A DNA stretch of 12,387 bases from QQUD01 sp039029915 (GCA_039029915.1 JBCCFD010000222.1:1-12387), one strand, 5' to 3'; shown: positions 1-8,299, numbered from the stretch's first letter. Made by a program: numbers and translations. Notes: generated by a model from the letters alone, not told the origin.

Positions 1-1
1 G

Positions 2-2758
2 GCAGATATCGATAATGATGGCACCCAAGATCCAGCCGAAGATGGTATTGCCAATGCAACTGTTGAGCTGCTGGTTGACAGCGGTGGCGGCGTGTTTGTT
101 CCTGCGACTGATTTGGATGGAACGGCCGTAATTAGCCAAACGACGGGTGCTGATGGTCTCTACTTCTTCGATAACTTGCCTCCGGGTGACTATCGGGTTC
201 GCGTTACACCACCAAGTGGCTTCGCCCCATCTGCAACCCAAACAACCGCAGATGATGACGATACGGAAAATGATTCTAATATCGCTTCAGAGCCGAGCAC
301 AGGTACCTTTGAATCAGGCACCTTTACGCTGGTCACTGATGGTGAACCAGATGAGACAGAAACCTTTGACGGTGATGGTCAAGATGATGCCAACGAAAAT
401 GATGGCAATATGACTGTTGACTTTGGTTTTGTGCCAGTTCAAAGCATTGGTAGCGTTATCTGGGAAGACAACAACAGCAATAGCTTGCAGGATGTTGGTG
501 AACCGGGCGTTACTGGTGCGGTCGTTGAACTGCTGGTTGACAGCGGTGGTGGTGTGTTTGTTCCAGCCACGACAATCACGGGAACGGCCGTATTGAGCCA
601 AACCACTGCGGCAGATGGCCTGTACTTCTTTGATAATTTGCCACCGGGAGATTATCAAGTACAAGTGACGCCACCCGCTGGGTATGAACCAAGCCCAATT
701 CAAACGGCTGCGGATAATGACGACACTGAAAATGATTCAAATGTCGCTTCAGAACCAATAAGCGGTACATTCCGCTCGGGCACCTTTACCCTAAGCCTAA
801 ATGGCGAACCGTCTGAAACGGGAACCTACTTAGGGGATGATCAAGATGATGCAACGGATGACAATAATGGCAACATGACGGTTGACTTCGGCTTCATCTC
901 ATCGGTCAGTGTAGGTAGCCTCATTTGGTTCGACCAAGATGGCGACGGTTTGCAAGGTGGTGCTGAATCAGCCATTCCTGGCGCGATTGTCGAACTACTT
1001 GTTGATAGCGGTGGTGGTGTGTTCGTTCCTGCCACAACGATTACAGGAACGGCCGTATTGAGCCAAACCACACTCGCAGACGGTCTCTACCACTTTGAAA
1101 ACTTGCCACCGGGAGATTACCGAGTGCGTGTTACCCCTCCTGCTGGATACTTGCCAAGCAACGTTCAAAACGGTAACGACAACGATAATGCTGAAAATGA
1201 TTCAAATATTGCTTCTGAACCGGTAGCTGGCACCTATGAATCGGGCACCTTTACGCTCACGACCAATGGCGGGCCGACAGAAACAGGCGTTTATGATGGT
1301 GACGACCAAGACAATGGTAGTGAGACAGATGGCAATATGACTATAGACTTTGGTTTTATCCAGCCAGTCTCAATAGGTAGCTTGGTTTGGCATGACGTTG
1401 ACGGTGATGGCCAACAAGATTCGCTTGAACCAGGCATTGATGGGGCTGTCGTAGAGCTGCTTGTTGATAATGGAAGCGGTACGTTCATTCCTGCAACTTC
1501 AATAACAGGAACGGCCGTACTCAGCCAAACCACCCTTGCTGATGGGCTTTACTTCTTCGATAACCTACCACCGGGAGATTATCGAGTACAGGTGACGCCA
1601 CCCGCAAGCTATGCGGCGAGCCCAGTCCAAATGACTGCTGACGATGACGATACTGAAGATGATTCGAACATCGCTTCAGAACCAAGCAGTGGCACCTATC
1701 AATCAGGCACCTTCACGTTGGTGGCAGAGAATGAGCCAAGTGAAGTAGGCACATTTGATGGTGATGGCCAAGACAATGGTAGTGAAACCAGCGGTAATAT
1801 GACAGTTGACTTCGGTTTTGTTGAGCCTATGAGCATTGGTAGCTATGTGTGGGCCGATAACAATGATGATGGTCTACAGGATGCGACTGAAAATGGTTTG
1901 GCGGGTGCAACCGTTACCCTTCTTGTCGATGATGGAACAGGTGCATTCGTTCCTGCTGTTGATGTAGATGGAACGGCTGTATTGACACAAACAACGGGTA
2001 CAGATGGACAATACAACTTTGATAATTTGCCACCGGGAGATTATCGAGTTCGCGTCACGCCACCAACCGGTGTTGTCCCATCTTCAACGCAAAATGCAGC
2101 GGATGATGACGATACCGAGAATGATACAAACATTGCCTCTGAACCCGTGGCCGGCACCTTCGAATCAGGCACGTTTACGCTTGTCAACGACTTAGAGCCA
2201 ACAGAGACCGGCACCTTTGACGGCGATGATCAAGATAACATTGATGACGCCAATGGTAATATGACGATTGACTTCGGTTTCTTACCGGTTCAAAGTATCG
2301 GTAGCTTTGTGTGGGAAGACCTCGACGGTAGCGGCACACAAGATGTTGGTGAACCTGGCATTACGGGTGCAACAGTTGAACTGTTGGTTGACAGCGGTGG
2401 TGGTGTCTTTGTTCCTGCAACGACGATTACGGGAACGGCCGTACTCAGCCAAGTCACAGGTGCTGATGGACTATACCACTTCGATAATCTGCCACCGGGG
2501 GATTATCGGGTACGTGTCACACCGCCTGCTGGCGTGGTGCCAACCTACAACCAAAATGGTGCTGATAATGACGATGCCGATAATGATTCAAACATCGCCT
2601 CAGAGCCCATCACCAACACCTTCGAGAGTGGTACTTTCACCCTCGACTTCAACACCGAACCAGTAGAAAGCGGCACATTCGACGGGGATGCCCAAGATGA
2701 CGCTACGGCTGATGGCAATGGCAACATGACAATCGACTTCGGGTTCTTCCAACCGGTC
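2..2758 (+). repeat. Tandem 462-465 bp DNA repeat array (six copies, first one partial)
   Basis: Copy starts, taken at the SIGS/SVGS codons, are 443, 908, 1370, 1832 and 2294, giving periods of 465, 462, 462 and 462 bp; the first copy is cut by the window edge. The repeat is visible in DNA as well as protein: blocks around the ACGGCCGT site and around the CCACCGGGAGATTAT stretch recur almost unchanged, while the Asp-rich loop and the opening segment vary. This suggests relatively recent duplication or ongoing homogenisation. Array length may vary between strains, and short-read assemblies could collapse it. Confidence 0.9.
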
Positions 2759-4057
2759 GCTGTCGGGAACTATGTGTGGATTGATGATGGTATCGGTGGC
2801 GGCACGCCGCTGAACGGCATCGTTGATGGCACCGAAGTTGGTGTGCCTGATGTGATTGTTGAGCTATATCACGATGGTGATACGCCGGGTGTCGATGCCC
2901 CGTTCATTACAACCACCACAAACGTTAGCGGCACTTATCTCTTTGATATGATTCCGCAAGGTGATTACATCATTCATATACCAGCTAGCGAGTTCCAGTA
3001 TGGTGAACCATTGTCAAGCTTCATGTCCTCAACGGGGCACGGCGGCGATGATGGGTCTGATGATGATGCCAACGAAAATGGTATTGATAACGACGCACCG
3101 TATGACAACGGCATTAGCTCTGAAACAATTTCACTGACAGTGGGTGGCGAGCCACCAGCCGAAACCGGTCAAGGAAATTACACGGGCACTTTGCCAGACA
3201 CGGATGTCAATCTGACCATCGACTTTGGGTTCTTCGAGTTATTGACCCTTGGTAATGTCATTTGGTTTGATGATGACCGAGATGGTGAGATCGATGGTGG
3301 CGAAAGTGGCGTGCCTGCGGGTGTGATTGTTAATCTGCTGGATGAGAACAATGATCCGATTCTCCATCCGATTAGTGGACTACCGATTACGACAACAACC
3401 GACGTTGACGGAAACTATGAGTTTACCCATCTGTTCCCAGGTGAATATGTGGTCCAAATTGACCCCATTAATTTCCAATCAGGTGGCGCGCTGGAAGGCT
3501 ATATCTCAAGTGATGGATCATCTGATCCTGATGATGTGACTTCCGACATCGATGACAACGGTATTGATGGGACAGATCCAGCCATCGACGGTATCCTGAC
3601 ACCGCCAGTAACGTTAGATTACGATGCGGAACCTGATAACTTTGATGACTCGGACGATAATGATAATACGAACCTGACGATTGACTTAGGGCTAGTCTTA
3701 GATCCAACGGCCGTTTCCCTAACTTCATTCACAGCAATCCATTTAGGTAACGGAACTGTCAGTGTCCAATGGGCAACTGCTGCAGAAGTCGATAACTTTG
3801 GTTTCCGCATCTTCCGTAGCACCGTGAATGATTTCGCTACGGCAACTGAGATTCACTTTGAACCAACGGCCGTTGTCGGCGGTACTGGTCCTGGTAGCAA
3901 CTACAGCTATACGGACAGCGGAGTTGCCAATGGCACAGTCTACTACTGGCTCGTTGATGTTGAAACGGATGGCGATACTGAGACGCACGGTCCGGTGAGC
4001 GTCCAAGTTCAACCCGGTGTACGGATATATCTACCAATTATTGTTGGTGGGGAGTAG
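2..4057 (+). CDS. Large surface/secreted protein with tandem SdrD B-like domains (5'-truncated)
   Basis: The frame is open from the first bases of the window, so the N-terminus and signal peptide lie upstream; the ATG at 92 is inside a repeat domain and is not the start. At least 1351 residues are visible. Six similar domains of about 154 aa begin at (before 2), 443, 908, 1370, 1832 and 2294. Each has a W-x-D-x-(D/N)-x-D/S-G-x-Q opening, a VELLVDSGGGVF strand, TAVLSQTT, an FDNLPPGDYRVRVTPP strand, an Asp/Asn-rich loop (DDDDTENDSN) and a GNMTVDFGF ending. These are the hallmarks of prealbumin-like, calcium-binding SdrD B domains. Two divergent domains follow (about 2759-3244 and 3245-3699), then a FnIII-like module of about 95 aa containing VSVQWATAAEVDNFGF and a tail ending RIYLPIIVGGE. 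There is no LPxTG anchor. The likely role is an extended stalk or adhesin outside the cell. Family placement is confident; the ligand is unknown. Confidence 0.9.
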   Translation, partial: ADIDNDGTQDPAEDGIANATVELLVDSGGGVFVPATDLDGTAVISQTTGADGLYFFDNLPPGDYRVRVTPPSGFAPSATQTTADDDDTENDSNIASEPSTGTFESGTFTLVTDGEPDETETFDGDGQDDANENDGNMTVDFGFVPVQSIGSVIWEDNNSNSLQDVGEPGVTGAVVELLVDSGGGVFVPATTITGTAVLSQTTAADGLYFFDNLPPGDYQVQVTPPAGYEPSPIQTAADNDDTENDSNVASEPISGTFRSGTFTLSLNGEPSETGTYLGDDQDDATDDNNGNMTVDFGFISSVSVGSLIWFDQDGDGLQGGAESAIPGAIVELLVDSGGGVFVPATTITGTAVLSQTTLADGLYHFENLPPGDYRVRVTPPAGYLPSNVQNGNDNDNAENDSNIASEPVAGTYESGTFTLTTNGGPTETGVYDGDDQDNGSETDGNMTIDFGFIQPVSIGSLVWHDVDGDGQQDSLEPGIDGAVVELLVDNGSGTFIPATSITGTAVLSQTTLADGLYFFDNLPPGDYRVQVTPPASYAASPVQMTADDDDTEDDSNIASEPSSGTYQSGTFTLVAENEPSEVGTFDGDGQDNGSETSGNMTVDFGFVEPMSIGSYVWADNNDDGLQDATENGLAGATVTLLVDDGTGAFVPAVDVDGTAVLTQTTGTDGQYNFDNLPPGDYRVRVTPPTGVVPSSTQNAADDDDTENDTNIASEPVAGTFESGTFTLVNDLEPTETGTFDGDDQDNIDDANGNMTIDFGFLPVQSIGSFVWEDLDGSGTQDVGEPGITGATVELLVDSGGGVFVPATTITGTAVLSQVTGADGLYHFDNLPPGDYRVRVTPPAGVVPTYNQNGADNDDADNDSNIASEPITNTFESGTFTLDFNTEPVESGTFDGDAQDDATADGNGNMTIDFGFFQPVAVGNYVWIDDGIGGGTPLNGIVDGTEVGVPDVIVELYHDGDTPGVDAPFITTTTNVSGTYLFDMIPQGDYIIHIPASEFQYGEPLSSFMSSTGHGGDDGSDDDANENGIDNDAPYDNGISSETISLTVGGEPPAETGQGNYTGTLPDTDVNLTIDFGFFELLTLGNVIWFDDDRDGEIDGGESGVPAGVIVNLLDENNDPILHPISGLPITTTTDVDGNYEFTHLFPGEYVVQIDPINFQSGGALEGYISSDGSSDPDDVTSDIDDNGIDGTDPAIDGILTPPVTLDYDAEPDNFDDSDDNDNTNLTIDLGLVLDPTAVSLTSFTAIHLGNGTVSVQWATAAEVDNFGFRIFRSTVNDFATATEIHFEPTAVVGGTGPGSNYSYTDSGVANGTVYYWLVDVETDGDTETHGPVSVQVQPGVRIYLPIIVGGE

Positions 4058-4105
4058 CTCCGATTAAGAAGTAGTCAGAAGTTAGTGTGCAGTAATTAGT
4101 AATAA

Positions 4106-4165
4106 GTGATGAGTGATAAGTGATGAGTGGAATTTGAAATCTACTTTTTACTTATCACTTTTCAC
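4106..4165. terminator. Hairpin between convergent genes, with short AGTNNT-type direct repeats
   Basis: The arm at 4106-4121 (GTGATGAGTGATAAGT) pairs with 4150-4165 (ACTTATCACTTTTCAC) at 14 of 16 positions across a 28-nt loop. It lies between the stop of the surface protein (4057) and the stop of the pentapeptide gene (4179, opposite strand), where a bidirectional terminator would be expected. The stem is AT-rich and lacks a clean U-run, so termination is only inferred. The left arm belongs to a run of degenerate AGT-spaced direct repeats (about 4073-4130). Confidence 0.45.
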
Positions 4166-4178
4166 GTTTTAGTGATTG

Positions 4179-4967
4179 CTAAATTGGAGGAGAGCCATCT
4201 GGCAAAGTTGCGCCTTCGATGGAAACGGCCGTATCCAACTGCTGAGGTGCGATCAGAGCGTAGGTCAAGTCAGCTGCTGTCAGGTCAGCATCATGTAGAT
4301 TGGCGTTAAGCAAATCTGCTCCTCGCAGGTCAGCGTGATAGAGGATAGCCTGAGTGAGGTTGCAATTTTTGAGGTTGGCGCCGTTGAGGTTGGCGTTGCT
4401 TAAATCGACTCCCGCCAAATTTGCTCCCTGTAAATTTGCCCCAGCTAAATTCGCCTCGCGCAAATCACGCCCTCGCAAATCACGCCACGCTAAGTTGATT
4501 GCTTCCGCTGGAATGATGGCACCCTCTTCCGAATCAATGCCCCACAAATCGGCCGTATTTGAAAAAGGTTGCCCATTTGGCAACGTTACCCCTGCCAGCG
4601 ATTTTGCCTGTTGAAGCTGCGAGGCAGAAACTAAAGCCCCGGTAAGCTGAGCATTTGAAAGATCGGCGCCAATTAGCCTCGCCCCGCTCAGATCTGCGGC
4701 CAGCAGATTAGCGCCGCTCATGTTAACATTGCTTAAATCAACGCGAACAAGATTCGCCTCCCGCAGATTGGCGCCGCTTAAATCTGCCCCTCGTAAATCA
4801 AGAAAACTTAGATCCGCCTGAGCAAGGTTTTCTTTACGCCGATTAAAATAAAGACGCATAAACAAATGCTGACGTAAATCCATATATGCTTTGATAAGCC
4901 GCAGGAAAAAACGGTAAATTGCCCGATTCATGATGAAAACCATTATAACGAACCCAAGGTTAAACAA
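4179..4967 (-). CDS. Pentapeptide-repeat protein
   Basis: This 262-residue protein has two blocks of A(D/N)Lxx pentapeptides, at about residues 49-112 and 158-238 (ADLSGANLREANL; ANLAGANLQGANLAGVDLSNANL). Such repeats fold into a right-handed quadrilateral beta-helix. Each block is followed by a similar capping segment (QLQQAKSLAGVTLPNG near 118-132 and QLDTAVSIEGATLPDG near 243-258), which suggests an internal duplication. The first 45 residues are hydrophobic and basic without a clear signal peptide, and could be a membrane-associated or amphipathic helix. The start is uncertain: the longest frame begins at a TTG (4967), but ATG codons at 4943 (residue 9) and 4931 (residue 13) are plausible, and a TATAAT on this strand at 4947-4942 would favour a later start. 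Function is unknown; related proteins range from gyrase protection to scaffolding, and none can be assigned here. Confidence 0.82.
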   Translation of the reverse strand: MFNLGFVIMVFIMNRAIYRFFLRLIKAYMDLRQHLFMRLYFNRRKENLAQADLSFLDLRGADLSGANLREANLVRVDLSNVNMSGANLLAADLSGARLIGADLSNAQLTGALVSASQLQQAKSLAGVTLPNGQPFSNTADLWGIDSEEGAIIPAEAINLAWRDLRGRDLREANLAGANLQGANLAGVDLSNANLNGANLKNCNLTQAILYHADLRGADLLNANLHDADLTAADLTYALIAPQQLDTAVSIEGATLPDGSPPI

Positions 4968-4982
4968 CGGATTCTCTTTTTA

Positions 4983-5804
4983 ATGACTCATACATTAGAT
5001 GTCGCCCTGTCGTTCATCATAGGTTACGATCGGGATATGATTCCATATGATGTTGACAGACACGGCCGTATCCTCCCCAAAGCCTCAGAATTTTCAAACG
5101 ACCCCAAACAGTTTCAACGGCAGCTTGAGCGCAGTCTTACAAAATGGCAAACTTTGGGTCTGCCTACCGTTTGGCTCACCGTAACCGAAAGGCAAGCCGA
5201 TCTCATTCCCGTTGCTGTAGCGCTGGGTTTCCATTTTCACCACACGAACAACGATGCGCTAAACTTAGTTTACAAGTTTGATCCAGATGCCTTTGTGCTG
5301 CACTATGCGTCGCACTACATTGGGGCAGGCGGTTTGGTCATTAATGAAAATAACGAACTGCTTACCATTCGCCAACAGCCGCTGAGAAACGGCCGTAAAC
5401 CGGGGTACAAGCTCCCGGGCGGCTTTATCGAGGTTAGTGAGCATTTGTCAGATGGTGTCAGGCGTGAGGTGCTTGAAGAAACGGGGATTGAAACGGAGTT
5501 TGAGTCTGTTATTGGGTTTCGGCTGTGGCATTTGGAGCGGTTTGGCAAGTCGGATATTTATTTTGTGTGCTGTTTACGGCCGTTAAGCTACAGCATCACG
5601 CGCCAAGAATCAGAAATTGCGGAAGCGATTTGGATGCCTGTTGCCGAATTTCTGACTCATGAAGACGTTAGCGTTTTTAACCGCGGCATCGTCCAAACCG
5701 CCCTTGCCAATCAAGGGTTTGTCTCCACCTGGTTTGACGGCTACCATGCCGATCCGGCCATGAAGCAAAAAATCGAGCTGTTTTTGCCAAATCACCCAGA
5801 GTAA
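4983..5804 (+). CDS. Nudix hydrolase, NUDT6-like, with N-terminal pre-Nudix domain
   Basis: The 273-residue protein carries a complete Nudix box at residues 147-169, matching G-x5-E-x7-R-E-V-x-E-E-x-G-I, the Mg-binding and catalytic motif for hydrolysis of nucleoside diphosphate-linked compounds. Residues of about 20-100 match the domain that precedes the catalytic part in NUDT6-type enzymes: DRHGRI, a segment with SLTKW, TVWLTV, then LIPVAVALGFHFHH. The Nudix fold begins near HYIGAGGLVINENNELL. The substrate is not known for this subgroup. The ATG at 4983 has no clear ribosome site, and an ATG at 5037 (residue 19) lies just before the conserved domain, so the protein may be about 255 aa. It is divergent from the pentapeptide gene with only about 15 bp between the longest frames. 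Cytoplasmic. Confidence 0.88.
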   Translation: MTHTLDVALSFIIGYDRDMIPYDVDRHGRILPKASEFSNDPKQFQRQLERSLTKWQTLGLPTVWLTVTERQADLIPVAVALGFHFHHTNNDALNLVYKFDPDAFVLHYASHYIGAGGLVINENNELLTIRQQPLRNGRKPGYKLPGGFIEVSEHLSDGVRREVLEETGIETEFESVIGFRLWHLERFGKSDIYFVCCLRPLSYSITRQESEIAEAIWMPVAEFLTHEDVSVFNRGIVQTALANQGFVSTWFDGYHADPAMKQKIELFLPNHPE

Positions 5805-5891
5805 TTTGCAAAACTTTTTTGATAAAATAGCTATGGATGATAGCATTTACCTAGCTTCGCTCTTGCGTAATCAATTGTAGCAAAACAGTAA

Positions 5892-5908
5892 ATATTTCTT
5901 TGAAATAT
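5892..5908. promoter_or_regulatory. Short perfect inverted repeat upstream of the kinase-like gene
   Basis: ATATTTC (5892-5898) and GAAATAT (5902-5908) form a perfect 7-bp inverted repeat around TTT, ending about 20 bp before the likely ATG at 5929. It could be an operator or a weak leader hairpin. Short AT-rich palindromes also occur by chance, so this is tentative. Confidence 0.25.
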
Positions 5909-5928
5909 ATAAACTATTGGGAAAAGAA

Positions 5929-8043
5929 ATGCCGACTATCGCTTGGGATAAAGTGACCCGTAATACAGCAATCCGAGAAAAACTGAGACCTATCGAACCA
6001 CAGGTTGATGAGATATTCCAAAAATTGTTTAAAGATGATGAGGAACTCATTGTCGAAAACATGTTTGGGAGTGGATACAGTGGTGCGCTTGTGTTTCATA
6101 CGGTGGCTGTCAATGATGGCGAAGCCAATATTCCCAGTGTTGTCAAAATTGATGACCATCGCGAAATCGAAGATGAGTATCAAAAGATGCTCCCCTTGAA
6201 GAATCGAGTGCCAAATGGCTCATATGCCAAGCAAGCGCCCGCAAAATCGTCCGGTGAACTGAGTGGCCTGCAGTTTGAATTTGGTGGGCAGGGCTTGGCT
6301 GAAGTTGTTAGCCTTAAAAAATTCCTGTTGAACGCCGAATGGAAACATATTAAACATGTGATTGATGAGCTTCTAATGAAGCCGATGAATCGATTTTGGC
6401 GGACTCAAAGAGCAGAGCAATATGCTTGGTTCAACTACGATGGCCAACTGCCCGCAAACTTTGAGCTTGATTACTTAGAAAGTGCCACCCGTTTCGATGA
6501 TGAATTGATTCCAGATAAATTCAGTTTTTTCAGATGGGATGAGGTTGAAGCGGGTCAAACGAAAATTATTAAGCTGGTTGGTTTGCAAGTAACGGCCGTT
6601 AAACCGACGTACATTAAGCTGAACTTACCTTCTGGGTCTCATAAAAATTGCTTTCAAATCAAGCTTAACACGCAAAACGCCGAGCGGTCATTTGAGGTGG
6701 GAGATAAATTAGCAGAACCAATTTACGGCCGTGTTATTCAAACCCGCTTGGCCTTCCTGCGTGAGGCTGCTGAAGACGTTTTGCCTAAGAACAATCTTGA
6801 TAAGGTTTTTGATCCCCAAAACCGATTGATTGTTCGGTTTAATGAACACCAGCTTTCTAACCCAATCGAAAGTTTAGATGACCTAATGCATACTGAAAGA
6901 TCAACCGTAAATCGTAGCCTGATTCATGGTGATCTGAACCTTGAAAATGTGCTTGTCACAACGTTTGTGCACGGTTCTCCTCGCGATATTGTGATTATTG
7001 ATTTTGCATCCGTGAAAAAGAATGCCCACATTTTACGAGATTTTTTGTGTCTTGAATTGAATGTGTGGCTTTATGTGGTTTCGGAAGAGCTGTCTCGATT
7101 AAATATGGGGAAAGAGGTGGATGCTTTTTTTACGGCCGTTCATCTGCCGAATCAAGTCCAAACTAAATATCACGCTCTAAAATCCTTCAAAATCATCCAG
7201 AATATTCGCGGTCATGTTAAAAATCATCTCATTGACCAAAATGATTGGGATGAATATTTCAAAGGCTTGCAAATTTACATGCTAGGAGCATTGGATTACG
7301 ATAATTTAAACGAAATTGAAACGCACCCCACACCCAAAGGGATTGCGATTTGGGTCGCCAGTTTATGTAGTAGCTATCCATCAGCTGATTTTACAGACCT
7401 TAATAAATGGCTTCCCGAAAATGCGATCATGCCCAGAAATGATGGTAATAAAAGCATGTCCCCGACCGGAACGCCTGATTTAACATCTCAGCCAAAAGTT
7501 AAAGTTGATCAATCTGCACCACCGCTCAATCAAGGTGATCTTTTAGAACGAATGACAAAAACATTGATTGATGCCGATTTGCAAAAGGTTTGTTGGCACT
7601 TAGAGATCCCTCTTGAGGAATCAAACATCTATGAACGTTTGGGTACAGGGGGAATACAAACAAAAATGATGGCACTTATTGGGTTTTGTAAACGTCGAAA
7701 AAGATTATTAAACCTTATTGAAATTTTAGAGCTTATGCGACCCCATGAAAAATGGAGAAAAGAAATAATTCAAATTAATCGCTCTGCACCACCCCTCTCA
7801 AAATATGAGCTTCGGGCCCAAATGATAAATACATTTAGCGAAGATGATTTGAGAAGAGTTTGTTTGCAATTGAAAATTGCTCCTGATGCAATGGGTCTTT
7901 CTGAAAATTTGGGTTTGGCTCTGGTGCAAACAAAAATTATAAGGTTGGTTGAAAAATTTCAATCTCCTATTGATTTATTGAAATTGACCGAAGCCATTGA
8001 AGAAGTTCGCCCATACGAAAGATGGCGAGTCAGTAAAAATTAA
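5929..8043 (+). CDS. Kinase-like (APH/TCAD9-type) protein with two C-terminal effector-associated (EAD7-like) domains
   Basis: The 704-residue product (from the ATG at 5929; a TTG at 5917 would add four residues, but GGGAAAAG just upstream supports the ATG) has a protein-kinase-like fold. It shows a Gly-rich loop GSGYSG (47-52), a VVK lysine (K73), an acidic helix residue (E83), the catalytic-loop motif HGDLNLEN (H333, D335, N340) and a metal-binding-type DFA aspartate (D358). A beta-rich insert of about 240-300 lies between the lobes. This arrangement resembles the ternary-complex-associated domain TCAD9 described in bacterial NTP-dependent conflict systems. The C-terminus is a clean duplication of 90 residues (529-618 and 619-704): each copy starts SAPPL and ends RP-x-E-(K/R)-W-R, with DL-x-(K/R)-VC in the middle, resembling the death-like EAD7 adaptor. 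Such adaptors recruit effectors bearing matching domains. Cytoplasmic; no effector gene is adjacent. Kinase fold confident, TCAD9/EAD naming moderate. Confidence 0.75.
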   Translation: MPTIAWDKVTRNTAIREKLRPIEPQVDEIFQKLFKDDEELIVENMFGSGYSGALVFHTVAVNDGEANIPSVVKIDDHREIEDEYQKMLPLKNRVPNGSYAKQAPAKSSGELSGLQFEFGGQGLAEVVSLKKFLLNAEWKHIKHVIDELLMKPMNRFWRTQRAEQYAWFNYDGQLPANFELDYLESATRFDDELIPDKFSFFRWDEVEAGQTKIIKLVGLQVTAVKPTYIKLNLPSGSHKNCFQIKLNTQNAERSFEVGDKLAEPIYGRVIQTRLAFLREAAEDVLPKNNLDKVFDPQNRLIVRFNEHQLSNPIESLDDLMHTERSTVNRSLIHGDLNLENVLVTTFVHGSPRDIVIIDFASVKKNAHILRDFLCLELNVWLYVVSEELSRLNMGKEVDAFFTAVHLPNQVQTKYHALKSFKIIQNIRGHVKNHLIDQNDWDEYFKGLQIYMLGALDYDNLNEIETHPTPKGIAIWVASLCSSYPSADFTDLNKWLPENAIMPRNDGNKSMSPTGTPDLTSQPKVKVDQSAPPLNQGDLLERMTKTLIDADLQKVCWHLEIPLEESNIYERLGTGGIQTKMMALIGFCKRRKRLLNLIEILELMRPHEKWRKEIIQINRSAPPLSKYELRAQMINTFSEDDLRRVCLQLKIAPDAMGLSENLGLALVQTKIIRLVEKFQSPIDLLKLTEAIEEVRPYERWRVSKN
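7513..8040 (+). repeat. Internal duplication encoding two 90-residue EAD-like domains
   Basis: Copy 1 covers 7513-7782 and copy 2 covers 7783-8040. The period is exactly 270 bp between the two SAPPL codon runs and between the two terminal RP..E.W motifs. The copies are clearly related in protein but diverged in DNA, so the duplication is old, unlike the SdrD-type array at the left of the window. The region is visibly AT-richer than the kinase-like part. Confidence 0.75.
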
Positions 8044-8289
8044 GATTATTTCCCATTCCTCATCTAGCTGTAATCCATTTAACACCTAATTTTGCTACGA
8101 TAGATAAAGTGACGTTGTTTTAGCGTACAAAACTGTCAATCACATTATTAATTGTTGGCAGATCATTCTAGTATTTTGACAAATTGTTTTTGCCGGACAA
8201 ATGAATGCTAACTGTTCGTCAAATCCTCAGGTTCCGTCTCCTGACAGAATTCAGTAATCTTTTTTGACCGAATACTAGACGTGTTTATA

Positions 8290-8295
8290 AAGGAG
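8290..8295 (+). promoter_or_regulatory. Ribosome binding site AAGGAG
   Basis: A textbook AAGGAG lies four bases upstream of the ATG at 8300. It is the strongest Shine-Dalgarno in the window and fixes the start of the dehydrogenase gene; several other genes here lack a clear one. Confidence 0.8.
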
Positions 8296-8299
8296 TTAA

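Noticed and set aside
92..94. ATG at 92 as the start of the large surface-protein gene
   Set aside because: The same frame is open back to base 2 with clear domain sequence (DNDGTQDPAEDG, then VELLVDSGGG), so this methionine codon is internal.
2..2758. The regular repeats at the left as a CRISPR array or mobile repeat
   Set aside because: The 462-bp units are fully coding, in frame, and match a known extracellular domain; there is no spacer pattern.
5929..8043. The HGD..N..D protein as an antibiotic-resistance aminoglycoside phosphotransferase
   Set aside because: It is far longer than resistance enzymes, carries a beta-rich insert and two adaptor domains, and resembles conflict-system kinase-like proteins better.
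8176..8204. Perfect TTGACA at 8176-8181 as a -35 element
   Set aside because: No acceptable -10 hexamer follows at 16-18 bp, so it is not supported as a promoter on its own.
8264..8291. TTGACC, 16 bp, TATAAA as a promoter for the dehydrogenase gene
   Set aside because: The -10 element would overlap the strong AAGGAG ribosome site, so a transcript from it would lack that site. A real promoter is more likely further upstream.
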